DNA from: Burkholderia aenigmatica
Lineage (GTDB): Bacteria; Pseudomonadota; Gammaproteobacteria; Burkholderiales; Burkholderiaceae
Assembly: GCF_902499175.1 (NCBI RefSeq)
Contig: NZ_CABVQC010000039.1
Location: forward strand, 1 to 64,000
Length of the DNA: 64,000 bases
Reading direction: 5' to 3'
The translations under genes were made by a program, and so were the position numbers. A model generated the notes under the pieces. That model was not told where the DNA came from, did no database searches, and worked only from the letters and a program-made list of their open reading frames with translations. Numbering within the stretch: position 1 is the first letter of the stretch; each line of letters starts with the position of its first letter. Shown piece after piece: positions 45,683 through 54,164 of this stretch.

Positions 45683-46894
45683 ATGCATTCCTACAAATTG
45701 ACCAAGCACGCCAGCACGCGACTCGCGGGGACCGCCATTGCCGCCAGCCTGACCGCCTTCGCGCCGGGCGGCGCGCACGCACAGAGCAGCGTGACGCTGT
45801 ACGGCCTGATCGATACGTCGATCACCTACGCGACGAACCAGCGCTCGCACGGCGCCGGATCGCCGGGCAGCGGCACCGTCGCGATGACGAGCGGTGCGCT
45901 TAACGCGTCGCGCTGGGGGCTGCGCGGCCGCGAGGATCTCGGCGGCGGGACGGCCGCGGTCTTCACGCTCGAGAACGGTTTCTCGGGCACCACCGGCGCG
46001 CTGTCGCAGAAAGGCGTCGACATGTTCGGCCGCCAGGCTTGGATCGGCCTGAGTTCGAAGACGGCCGGCACGCTCACGTTCGGCCGCCAGTACGACCTGA
46101 TCCTCGATTTCGTGACGCCGCTCGGCGCGTCCGGCCCCGGCTGGGGCGGCAACCTGGCAGTTCATCCGTACGACAACGACGATTCGAACCGCAACCTTCG
46201 CATCAATCACGCGGTGAAGTACACGAGCCCGACGTACCGGGGGCTGACGTTCGGTGCGATGTACGGGTTCTCGAACACGGCCGGCCAGTTCGCCAACAAC
46301 GCGGCCTGGAGCGCGGGGGTGTCGTATGCGAACGGGCCGCTGAAGCTCGGCGCCGGCTACCTGAAAATCAGCCGCGACCGCAATGCGCCGAACCCGAATG
46401 GCGCACTCAGCACAGTCGACGGCTCGGCGACGATCACGGGTGGCAACCAGCAGATCTGGGCCGCCGCCGGCCGTTATGCGTTCGGGCCGCATTCGGTCGG
46501 CGCCGCGTGGTCGCATTCGACCACCGATGGCGTGACGGGTGTCCTCCAGGGCGGCGGCATCGCACCGCTGAAGGGTGAATCGCTGGTGTTCGACAACTTC
46601 ACGGTCGACGGACATTTCTTCGTCACGCGTGCGTTGAGCCTCTCGGCCGCGTACACGTACACGATGGGCCGCTTCGACACGCGCACCGGCCAGACGCGCC
46701 CGAAATGGAACCAGGTCGTCGCGCAAGCCGACTATGCGCTGTCGAAGCGCACGGATGCGTATCTCGAAGGCGTCTACCAGAGCGTGAGCGGCGGCAACGG
46801 CAATCCCGCATTCAACGCGACCGTCTGGACGCTGACGCCGTCGGCGAACAGCAACCAGGTCGTCGTCGCACTGGGGCTGCGGCACAAGTTCTGA
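45683..46894 (+). CDS. Gram-negative general porin (Porin_4 family)
   Basis: A 403-residue outer-membrane protein. The N-terminus has a basic stretch and a hydrophobic core, ending at GGAHA before QSSVTLYG, a likely signal-peptidase I site near residue 33. The mature part starts SSVTLYGLIDTSITYATNQ and has the classic porin blocks NASRWGLRGREDLGGG, FTLENGF, MFGRQAWIGLSS and FGRQYD, and ends in L-R-H-K-F with the C-terminal Phe needed for outer-membrane insertion. It should form a 16-stranded trimeric channel. It is monocistronic with a strong terminator 84 bp downstream. The ribosome site is poor. Confidence 0.95.
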   Translation: MHSYKLTKHASTRLAGTAIAASLTAFAPGGAHAQSSVTLYGLIDTSITYATNQRSHGAGSPGSGTVAMTSGALNASRWGLRGREDLGGGTAAVFTLENGFSGTTGALSQKGVDMFGRQAWIGLSSKTAGTLTFGRQYDLILDFVTPLGASGPGWGGNLAVHPYDNDDSNRNLRINHAVKYTSPTYRGLTFGAMYGFSNTAGQFANNAAWSAGVSYANGPLKLGAGYLKISRDRNAPNPNGALSTVDGSATITGGNQQIWAAAGRYAFGPHSVGAAWSHSTTDGVTGVLQGGGIAPLKGESLVFDNFTVDGHFFVTRALSLSAAYTYTMGRFDTRTGQTRPKWNQVVAQADYALSKRTDAYLEGVYQSVSGGNGNPAFNATVWTLTPSANSNQVVVALGLRHKF

Positions 46895-46977
46895 CGACGC
46901 GGCGCGGCGCAACGCCGCTACGCCAACCGCGTAAGGCATGCGTTCCGGCACTGCCCGATCGTCATGCCCCTGAGCCG

Positions 46978-47005
46978 AAAAGGCCGCGCCCGTGCGCGGC
47001 CTTTT
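46978..47005 (+). terminator. Rho-independent terminator of the porin gene
   Basis: AAAAGGCCGCGC and GCGCGGCCTTTT form a perfect 12-bp stem with a 4-nt loop, ending in TTTT, 84 bp after the porin stop. The symmetric A/T flanks mean it could also work in the opposite direction. The remaining gap to 47290 holds no gene. Confidence 0.9.
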
Positions 47006-47290
47006 CGCTGTGGCATCGCCCCGCACGAAGGCAAGAATGCCGCCCGGTCTGTCGCGTCGGCGCAAAAAAATGCGGAGAAACTGGTCACGCTGTGACATTT
47101 TTCCTAATCTGTTTGCAGCGGCGCCGAGATTTGGCGTTCCGGTCGCGACACTCTTTCATATGGCGCACCACCGGCTTACGAACACGATTCACGTCGTGGG
47201 TGCCGGACCTTTCGCGCTGTCGAGGCCGGATACGGACGTGCCGATCGCACGCCCCACGCGTTCAACGCAGTCAACCGCAGGAGACGAACG

Positions 47291-47782
47291 ATGAGCAAAA
47301 CGAACCGAATTGCGGTCCTGGCAACCGTCGTACTGCTGGCCGGTTGCCACCACGCGGCCAAGACGCCCGAGAATGCCGGCATGGCGCCGACGCCCTCGAG
47401 CGAAGCCGTCGCAACGGTGACGGCCGACGAGCTCAATAATCCGAACAGCCCGCTCGCGAAGCGCAGCATCTACTTCGATTTCGACCAGTACTCCGTCAAG
47501 CCCGAATACCAGTCGCTGCTGCAGGCGCATGCCGACTACCTGCGCAGCCATCCGGCGCGGCACGTGCTGATCCAGGGCAACACTGACGAACGCGGCACGT
47601 CCGAATACAACCTCGCGCTCGGCCAACGCCGGTCGCAGGCCGTGATGAGCGGGCTCGAAACGCTCGGCGTGCCGGCCACGCAACTCGAGGCGGTCAGCCT
47701 CGGCAAGGAAAAGCCGGTCGCGCTCGGCCACGACGAGGATTCCTGGGCACAGAACCGCCGCGCCGATCTCGTCTATCGTTGA
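47291..47782 (+). CDS. Pal-like OmpA-family lipoprotein
   Basis: A 163-residue outer-membrane lipoprotein. A signal peptide ends in the lipobox LLAGC (Cys19). An OmpA domain (about 55-160) follows, with YFDFDQYSVKPEYQ, the peptidoglycan-binding pattern LIQGNTDERGTSEYNLALGQRRSQAV and SLGKEKPVALGHDEDSWAQNRRADLVY. It resembles Pal but stands alone, without tolQRAB-ybgF neighbours, so it is likely a second Pal-type protein. AGGAGACG gives a strong ribosome site. Confidence 0.9.
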   Translation: MSKTNRIAVLATVVLLAGCHHAAKTPENAGMAPTPSSEAVATVTADELNNPNSPLAKRSIYFDFDQYSVKPEYQSLLQAHADYLRSHPARHVLIQGNTDERGTSEYNLALGQRRSQAVMSGLETLGVPATQLEAVSLGKEKPVALGHDEDSWAQNRRADLVYR

Positions 47783-47784
47783 TC

Positions 47785-47811
47785 GCGGGCCACCGCGACA
47801 GTGGCACCCGC
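47785..47811. terminator. Possible terminator after the Pal-like gene
   Basis: GCGGGCCAC pairs with GTGG-CA-CCCGC three bases after the stop. It sits between convergent genes and may terminate the plus-strand transcript, but no T-run follows. Confidence 0.35.
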
Positions 47812-47896
47812 TTCACGAACAGCATGGCAGCCCGCAGGCCGCAGAAGCGGCCGCGCGGCGCATGCACGCCATCGACGATGCCGCGGTGCTTCTCGT

Positions 47897-48361
47897 TCAA
47901 TGCCGGCGTTCGAGCCGGCGATGCAGCCAGTGCGACATCACGGCCGATGCCACGATCGCATTGAGCGTGGCGGCCGCTGTGAAGGTGTCGAACTTGTCGG
48001 TCTTCGCCAGGCCATTCACGATTTCGACGAAGCCGAGCGCCGCGCCAGCACCGACGACCATCCCCAGCAGCACGAACCAGCGCCGCTGGATTCGCGTGCC
48101 GATCGCGCCCATGATGCCGCCCGCCACGGCTGCCGGCAGGAAAAAGCCAAGCAGGAACGATCCGAAGAAGATGATCGGCACCATGCCGGCGCTGACATTC
48201 AGTCGCTCCCACGACGGGCCGTCGAGCAACGACCACATGATCAGCGTCACCGCCGGCCAGACGAGCGATGTGACCAGCGGGCCGCCGACGGCAAATGACA
48301 CGCAGCCGAGCACGACGGAATGGGACGGACGCGACGTCGGACGCTCAACGGTGGCACTCAT
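47897..48361 (-). CDS. Small membrane protein, four predicted helices
   Basis: The 154-residue protein has hydrophobic segments at about 17-40, 63-88, 95-115 and 128-145 and a His/Arg-rich C-terminus. No family is recognised; it looks like an uncharacterised inner-membrane protein. ATG 48361 is the first start that gives only membrane-type sequence; a longer in-frame reading upstream is Arg/Pro-rich and unlikely. It is convergent with the Pal-like gene and divergent from the Gly-rich lipoprotein. Confidence 0.7.
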   Translation of the reverse strand: MSATVERPTSRPSHSVVLGCVSFAVGGPLVTSLVWPAVTLIMWSLLDGPSWERLNVSAGMVPIIFFGSFLLGFFLPAAVAGGIMGAIGTRIQRRWFVLLGMVVGAGAALGFVEIVNGLAKTDKFDTFTAAATLNAIVASAVMSHWLHRRLERRH

Positions 48362-48570
48362 GTTTTTGTAGTCGGAATCGGAATGGCGGCGTGCCGCAGT
48401 GTACCAAGGCGCCGCGCGACGGCTCCGATCCGGCCCCTTCGCGTTCGACGATCCACAAAAAGCATGGAATAAACGGCCCGCCCGAAACGTTTCGTGTTTC
48501 GTCAGCGCGCAGACGTGCGGTTCACGCGAACCGGCCTTTCCCGCGGACTGCGCGTGGCAAGGAGGCGGAC

Positions 48571-48750
48571 ATGAAATCGGCAACGTTGGCCGCGGCGCTG
48601 ATCGCCGCGCTGGTGCTCGTCCTGTCGGCGGGATGCATGTCGTCGGGGAGTGGCCCTGCGCAGGGACCGGGCATGAGCCGGTATGGCGGTGGCGGCGCGG
48701 GAGGCAGCGGAGGGGGTGGCGGAGGTGGCGGAGGTGGCGGCGGCTACTGA
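48571..48750 (+). CDS. Small Gly-rich lipoprotein
   Basis: A 59-residue ORF with an excellent ribosome site (AAGGAGG, five bases before ATG). A signal peptide ends in LSAGC (Cys22), so it is probably lipid-modified. The mature chain is almost only Gly and Ser, with a 12-residue Gly run before the terminal Tyr. The function is unknown; the low complexity means it may be overlooked by automatic callers. Confidence 0.6.
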   Translation: MKSATLAAALIAALVLVLSAGCMSSGSGPAQGPGMSRYGGGGAGGSGGGGGGGGGGGGY

Positions 48751-48839
48751 AGAACCGCCGCAAGAAATCGGGCGACGCGTCGCGCGCGAGCACCGGAAAC
48801 CGGCTGAATCGCGCGCGACGCCCTGCCCGGCGGCACGAC

Positions 48840-50099
48840 TTAACGCATGGCCTTCACGTCGGCCGGCGTGACGCTCGCGGGCTGGCCGCCCCACGTCGCA
48901 CGCAGGTAGTTCGCGAGCTGCGCGAGTTCGTCGTCGCTCAGCGTGTGCGCGAAACCGGGCATCGGCTGCAGGTTCTCGAACCCGGCAAACTTCTGCTCGC
49001 CGATGCCGTCGAGCATCGCGACCAGCAGGTTGCGGGAATCGCCCTGGCGCACCGTCGAATTGCCGTTCATCGGCACCGCCACGTGCGGCTTGCCTTCGCC
49101 GTTGAAGCCGTGACAGCCCGCGCAGACCGCGAGATACACCGAGCGGCCGGCGGCGAGTTGCGCGGCGTCGGCCGACACCGGCTTCACCGGTTGCGGCGCG
49201 GGCGGCGTATCGCCCAGCAGGTACACGGACAGCGCGCGCAGGTCGTCCTTCGCCATGTACTGCGTGCTCAGGTGCACGACCGGATACATCTCGCCGAATG
49301 CCGACCCTTGCGGTGCGATGCCGACGCCGAAGAACGTCTGCAGGTCGGCACCCGTCCAGCCGCGCGCGGCCAGGCCGGCCGGCGTGATGTCAGGCGCCGC
49401 CACACGGCCGAGCGCCGCGCCCGTGAACGGCTTCGCGCTGTCGAGCTGGCCCGTGAACGCGCGCGGCGTATGGCATTCCGCGCAGTGGCCGAGCGCGCCC
49501 GCCAGATAGCGGCCGCGCTGCCAGTCGGCGGACTGGCCGGTCGATGCATCGGGCAGGCTGTCCTTCAGGAACACCATGTCCCAGAAGACCATCCCGAAAC
49601 GCAGGTTGTACGGGAACTTCAGCTCGTGTTCGCGGTTTTCCTGCGCGACCGGCTTGACGGTCTTCAGGTACGCGTACATCGCGTCGGAATCGGCGCGCGT
49701 GAGCTGCCGGTACGACGTATACGGCATCGACGGATAGAGGCGCTTGCCCGGCGCCTTGCCGTCGTGCAGCGCGGCGTAGAAGTCGTCCGCGCTCCAGCTG
49801 CCGATCCCGTGATCCTTGTCGGGCGTGATGTTCGAGCCGTAGAACGTGCCGAACGGCGATTCGAGCGGCGCGCCGCTGGCGAACGGCGCGCCGTCCTTGG
49901 CGGTGTGGCACGCCGCGCAGTCGGCGGCCTTGACGAGATAGCGGCCGCGCGCGACCTGGTCGGCGCCGGGCGCGCCGGAAGCGGCGTTCGAGGCCGGCGC
50001 GTCGCGGCCGCCACACGCAGCGAGCAGCAGCGCGCAGGCCGCGGCGAGTGCGGGCAGGCCCGCAGCCCGCGCGACACGGTGAGCGTAGGTGCGTTTCAT
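48840..50099 (-). CDS. Tri-haem cytochrome c of molybdenum hydroxylase
   Basis: A 419-residue c-type cytochrome with three CxxCH sites: CAACH at 61-65, CAECH near 209 and CAGCH near 335. Each lies in its own small domain with a distal Met. The N-terminus has a signal peptide with a lipobox-like LLAAC (Cys29), so the mature protein may be lipid-anchored on the periplasmic side. It takes electrons from the partner 2Fe-2S subunit and passes them to the respiratory chain. The start overlaps the stop of the 2Fe-2S gene (ATGA). Similar subunits occur in membrane-bound aldehyde dehydrogenases. Confidence 0.9.
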   Translation of the reverse strand: MKRTYAHRVARAAGLPALAAACALLLAACGGRDAPASNAASGAPGADQVARGRYLVKAADCAACHTAKDGAPFASGAPLESPFGTFYGSNITPDKDHGIGSWSADDFYAALHDGKAPGKRLYPSMPYTSYRQLTRADSDAMYAYLKTVKPVAQENREHELKFPYNLRFGMVFWDMVFLKDSLPDASTGQSADWQRGRYLAGALGHCAECHTPRAFTGQLDSAKPFTGAALGRVAAPDITPAGLAARGWTGADLQTFFGVGIAPQGSAFGEMYPVVHLSTQYMAKDDLRALSVYLLGDTPPAPQPVKPVSADAAQLAAGRSVYLAVCAGCHGFNGEGKPHVAVPMNGNSTVRQGDSRNLLVAMLDGIGEQKFAGFENLQPMPGFAHTLSDDELAQLANYLRATWGGQPASVTPADVKAMR

Positions 50100-50797
50100 G
50101 CGGCGTCCTTCACGAGTCCCGGCGTCGTCAGCACCACGTCCTTGACGGCTTCGTAGTAGCGGACATAGCCCGTGCAGCGGCAGATGTGCGCGTCGAGCGA
50201 TTCGGTGATCGTGCGTTCGACGTCGGCCTTCGCGATCGGCTCGCGCTTCAGGCGTTCGATCAGCACGGTCGCCGCGTTGACGAAGCCCGGCGTGCAGTAG
50301 CCGCACTGGAAGCTGAAGTGCTCGAGGAACTTCTGCTGGATCGGCGACAGTTCGACCACTTCGCCGGCTTCGTTGCGCTTCGCGTGGCCTTCGATCGTGC
50401 GGATCGAGCGGCCGTGGAAGAAGTGCGCGCCGGTAATGCACGTGCGCATTTCCTCGCTCGTGCCGTCCGGCTTGTCGACGATCACGACGCACGCGTGGCA
50501 GATCCCCTGCCCGCAGCCAAGCCGCGAACCGGTGAGGCCCGCGTACTCGTGCAGGAACTCGATCATCATCAGCCCTTCCGGCACCTGCATCGGGCCGACG
50601 GACTTGCCGTTGATGTTGATCGACAGCGGTTTCGACTGGAACCGGACGAGCGGACGCTCGACGGCAGCCGGTGCAGATGCCGCAGCCGGCACTGCCGGGG
50701 CCGAGGCCGGTGCGGCCGAAGCCGCGCTCGGCGCGGAAGCGCCGGTCGCAGCGGCGCTGGCGCTCGCGGCCGAAGCCGCGGTTTGGGCGGTCGTCAT
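50096..50797 (-). CDS. 2Fe-2S subunit of molybdenum hydroxylase (IorA-like)
   Basis: A 233-residue protein with two [2Fe-2S] centres: the plant-type LGCGQGICHACVV motif near residue 95, and the C-terminal CGYCTPG near 165 plus CRCTG near 205. The first ~50 residues are an Ala/Ser/Pro-rich extension with no signal peptide, so it is probably exported as a complex with the Tat-bearing large subunit. The rest matches IorA-type small subunits, normally about 150 residues. AGGAGGTG is 5 bp before ATG. Both ends overlap neighbours (ATGA), so the operon is tightly coupled. Confidence 0.9.
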   Translation of the reverse strand: MTTAQTAASAASASAAATGASAPSAASAAPASAPAVPAAASAPAAVERPLVRFQSKPLSININGKSVGPMQVPEGLMMIEFLHEYAGLTGSRLGCGQGICHACVVIVDKPDGTSEEMRTCITGAHFFHGRSIRTIEGHAKRNEAGEVVELSPIQQKFLEHFSFQCGYCTPGFVNAATVLIERLKREPIAKADVERTITESLDAHICRCTGYVRYYEAVKDVVLTTPGLVKDAA

Positions 50798-53670
50798 GCG
50801 AGCACCTCCTGAATCTTTTGCGGGGTCACCGGCAGGTCGGTGAAACGATGGCCGATCGCGTGCGCGATGCCGTTCACGATCGCGCCGACGACGGGGATCA
50901 TCACCACTTCGGCGACGCCCTTCGGCGGATCGGTCTCGGACAGCGGCGGCAGCACGTCGCCCGTCTGCGTCCACACGGCGACGTCGGACGCGCGCGGTAG
51001 CTGGTAACGGTTGAAGTTCCACGTACCGTTGCCGGGGCCGTCTTCATACAGCGGCAGGTACTCGTGCAGCGCGTGGCCGATCCCCATCGCGAGACCCCCC
51101 TGCAACTGGCCGGACACGAGCTGCGGCGAAATCTGGTTGCCGCATTCCATGACCGAGTGATGCGTGAGCAGCTCGACCTTGCCGGTCGCTTCGTGCACGG
51201 CCAGCTCGACGAGCGTGCCGACTGCCGTGTAGTACGTGACAGCCGCGTTGTTGCGGCTCGTCGGCGGGATGAACACGCGCTTGCGGTCCAGCACGCGATA
51301 GCCGTTCGCGGTCGGCGCCAGCGTGCCGCGCATCGCAGTCGCGCCGGCCGGCGCGGCGGTGCCGGGCACCGGGCCGTTGTCGCCCGTCTTCGGCGCGCCG
51401 ACGCGCAGCGACAGCCCGTCGATCGGCAAGCGCTCGACCGTGCCGCCGACTTCGAACTCGGCGTCGGTCCACTGCCAGCGGTTGAACACGTGCACGACGG
51501 CGCCGGTCGGCAGGCCGAGCGCATATGCCTGCTTCGCGAGCTGTTCGAAGCTCAACGGCTCGAGTCCGTCGGCGGTCAGCTTGCCGTCGACCCAGCGCGC
51601 GTCTTCGATGCGGATCGTGTACGGCGCGGCCTGGCCGCCGCCGAGGCCGCGCGTCCAGATCGACATCGCCGCCGGCCACAGGCCGTAGCGGAACACCGCG
51701 CGCGCGGCTTCGCGCGTGCTGTGCGTAAAGTAGTACGCGGAGTTCGTCGCGCTCGACGGCGACGCATAGCTCGGCGACCAGCGCGGGTTCGCGCTCAGGC
51801 GATCCTGGTCGGCCTGCGACATGATGTACGGATCGCCGCTGGTCTCGACCGGCAGGTCCGGCCATTCGGTCACGGCCACGCGCACTTCGGTTGCCGGACG
51901 ACCCAGCCATTTCGCAACCGCGACGGCCTGCGACGTCGACATCCCGGTGCCGATCTCGGCTGCCGTGTGCTGCAGCGACACCTTGCCGTTCTCGTCGAAT
52001 TCGACCTTCGCGAACGACGCTTCCGCGCCCGTGCCGAAGTCCTTCTGCACGCATGCGAAGCCGACGCCGTAGCGCTTGCCCGGATTCGCGGCCTCGTATT
52101 CAGCCTTGCGCGCGACGCGACGCGTCCACAGCGGATGCTGCTTCGAGCGCTCGAGCACCTCGTCGACGCGCAGCGCGCCGGCGGGAATCGCCCCCTGCGT
52201 GTTCTTCATCCCCGAACGCAGCGCGTTGCGCAGGCGGAAATCGATCGGGTCGATGTTCAGTTGCGCGGCGATCTCGTCGACCGCCATCTCGGTCGCGGCC
52301 ATGCTCTGCAGCGTGCCGTAGCCGCGCGCGGAGCCGGCATCGATCGCGCGCGACGCGATCGCCACCGCGGCCAGGTCGCTCTTCGGGAAGTAGTAGATCG
52401 ATTGCGCGGCCGTTGCGCCGACCATTGCGACCGAAGGCGAGAAGTTCGAGCGCCCGCCGCCGTTCGCCTCGAAGTCGCCCTTGAACGACTGCAGCAGGCC
52501 CGTGTTGCGGTCCACCGCGATCCGGTAGTGCATCTTGAACGCGTGACGCTTCAGCGACGTCTGGAACTGCTCGTAGCGGTCGTTCGCGAAACGCACCGGG
52601 CGGCCGTCCGCGTACAGCGCGCAGACGAGGCCGTAGAACGGCACGTTGAAGTGATCCTTGGAGCCGTAGCCGACCGTGTAGCACGGATGCACGAACAGCT
52701 TCTTCACCGGCATGCGGCACTTCGCGACCATCTCGGCCGCGTGCTCCGCCACTTCCAGCGGCGACTGGGTCGGCACGACGAGGTGCAGCGACTGCGTCGT
52801 GGTGTCGTACCAGCAGTTCGCGTTGTCCGGTTCGAGCGCGGACGTGTCGACCGACTGCGTGTTGTACTCGCGGTCGAACACGAGCCAGTCGGCCGACGGA
52901 TGGTCGAGCTCGCTGGCGATCTGCCCGGCCAGGAACATGCCCTGCTCGTCGAGCTTGCCGTGCTCCTTGCCGTCCGGCCACACCGGCAGGTGCTTGCGCA
53001 TCATGCTCGGAAAGATCGGTGCGTCCTTCAGGCTCGAATAGACGTCGTCGTCGTAGGCCGCCTTGCCACCCACCCGCACATAGCGGAAGGTGCCCCACGG
53101 GTCGCGCTCGAGCGGACCCGTGACCGCGCCGTAGCGGATCACGTCGTCGCGGAACTTGAGCGCGTTCTTCGCGAAGCGGAAGCGCGCGAAGTCGTGGTAG
53201 ATGAGGATCGCGACCGCATGGCCGAGATACGCGGGCGTCTTGCCGGCCGGCAACAACATGTCGTCGCCGTAGAACGCCGGGAACGCGACGCCGTCGCGCG
53301 CGAGATCGTCGGCCGTGACCACGCGGTCCGGCTTCAGGTCGTCGCCGAGCAACGAAAGGTCGAAGCCTTCGTAGGTGCGGTCGGCCTGCGTGACGCGCAG
53401 GATCAGCGCATGCGACTGCTGCTGCGGCCAGTGCGGCATGTCGGCTGCGCGCACGTCACGGGCGAACACTTTCGAGCCCGTGACCTTCGCGATGCCGTCG
53501 ATGCGGAATTGGGGGATGCCGGTGACGCTATCCCATTTGACGGGGGTGAGGAGTTTTTCTTCGAAGAGCGCCGCGAACGCGCGGCTGCCCAGGGGCGCGA
53601 CATACACTGCGACGCCCGCCAGCACGCTGGCTTTCAGAAAACCCCGCCGTGACAGGCCGTGGTTTTTCAT
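50794..53670 (-). CDS. Tat-exported molybdenum hydroxylase large subunit (IorB-like)
   Basis: A 958-residue molybdopterin enzyme of the xanthine oxidase family that oxidises an N-heterocycle or aldehyde in the periplasm. The Tat motif SRRGFLKA lies at residues 7-14, followed by a hydrophobic core ending GSRAFA. The Mo-cofactor-binding body has RGYGTLQSMAATEMAVDEIA near 470, GTGMSTSQAVAVAKW near 600, and a C-terminal PPKGVAEVVMIP segment carrying the catalytic Glu. It resembles isoquinoline 1-oxidoreductase beta subunits. The ATG has GGAGG eight bases upstream. The substrate is not predictable from sequence. Confidence 0.9.
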   Translation of the reverse strand: MKNHGLSRRGFLKASVLAGVAVYVAPLGSRAFAALFEEKLLTPVKWDSVTGIPQFRIDGIAKVTGSKVFARDVRAADMPHWPQQQSHALILRVTQADRTYEGFDLSLLGDDLKPDRVVTADDLARDGVAFPAFYGDDMLLPAGKTPAYLGHAVAILIYHDFARFRFAKNALKFRDDVIRYGAVTGPLERDPWGTFRYVRVGGKAAYDDDVYSSLKDAPIFPSMMRKHLPVWPDGKEHGKLDEQGMFLAGQIASELDHPSADWLVFDREYNTQSVDTSALEPDNANCWYDTTTQSLHLVVPTQSPLEVAEHAAEMVAKCRMPVKKLFVHPCYTVGYGSKDHFNVPFYGLVCALYADGRPVRFANDRYEQFQTSLKRHAFKMHYRIAVDRNTGLLQSFKGDFEANGGGRSNFSPSVAMVGATAAQSIYYFPKSDLAAVAIASRAIDAGSARGYGTLQSMAATEMAVDEIAAQLNIDPIDFRLRNALRSGMKNTQGAIPAGALRVDEVLERSKQHPLWTRRVARKAEYEAANPGKRYGVGFACVQKDFGTGAEASFAKVEFDENGKVSLQHTAAEIGTGMSTSQAVAVAKWLGRPATEVRVAVTEWPDLPVETSGDPYIMSQADQDRLSANPRWSPSYASPSSATNSAYYFTHSTREAARAVFRYGLWPAAMSIWTRGLGGGQAAPYTIRIEDARWVDGKLTADGLEPLSFEQLAKQAYALGLPTGAVVHVFNRWQWTDAEFEVGGTVERLPIDGLSLRVGAPKTGDNGPVPGTAAPAGATAMRGTLAPTANGYRVLDRKRVFIPPTSRNNAAVTYYTAVGTLVELAVHEATGKVELLTHHSVMECGNQISPQLVSGQLQGGLAMGIGHALHEYLPLYEDGPGNGTWNFNRYQLPRASDVAVWTQTGDVLPPLSETDPPKGVAEVVMIPVVGAIVNGIAHAIGHRFTDLPVTPQKIQEVLA

Positions 53671-53765
53671 TGGGGGGAACCTCCTGATGCGGCTCGGACG
53701 GCGATCGGGTGTCGCGACGTTCGGAGCGGCGCGCATTCTGGCATTGTTTTAGATATATCGCCTAT

Positions 53766-53787
53766 AGTATTTCTCGCATGAAATACT
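53766..53787. promoter_or_regulatory. 22-bp palindrome, possible operator
   Basis: AGTATTTC - TCGCAT - GAAATACT is a perfect 8+8 bp palindrome in an AT-rich patch, 96 bp before the large-subunit ATG. This is the shape of a dimeric repressor site and is unusual in this GC-rich DNA. The rest of the 494-bp gap to the GGDEF gene (53671-54164) holds no gene that I can support. Confidence 0.5.
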
Positions 53788-54164
53788 TATCGAATTTCTT
53801 ATAACGGTATTCAGCCGGGCTGCGGCAGCCGGTCGCGGGTGGCAATTCGTCCCCGTCGCGTGATCGTTTGCAGCGGTTTCGATCGGATCGACCGCATCCG
53901 GCGGACCCGCGCCGCCTGCAAGGCAACCGGTCTCCCGTCGGTCGCCGAACCGCATTCCGTTCGCAACGATGCTGCCGTGACGTAGGTGAATGCGCAAGAC
54001 TTTCGCGGGCGTGGTTTACGACTAGTGGCCGGCGCAGCGCCCGATGCGGCCCATGTTTCATGGTAATGTCGTGCGCATCCGGCCTGGCCGGGCTTCCGCC
54101 ATGTGCCGTGCGGGCGCCGCCAGCCATCGCGACATCACGCGACATCGTGTCGAGGTTAAAAACC

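Noticed and set aside
51064..53652. Plus-strand open frame opposite the molybdenum hydroxylase
   Set aside because: Opposite strand has Tat signal and Mo-enzyme motifs; this frame has none.
53868..54164. N-terminal extension of the GGDEF protein
   Set aside because: Arg/Cys-rich, no membrane segment, no ribosome site; ATG 54165 gives the expected sensor start.
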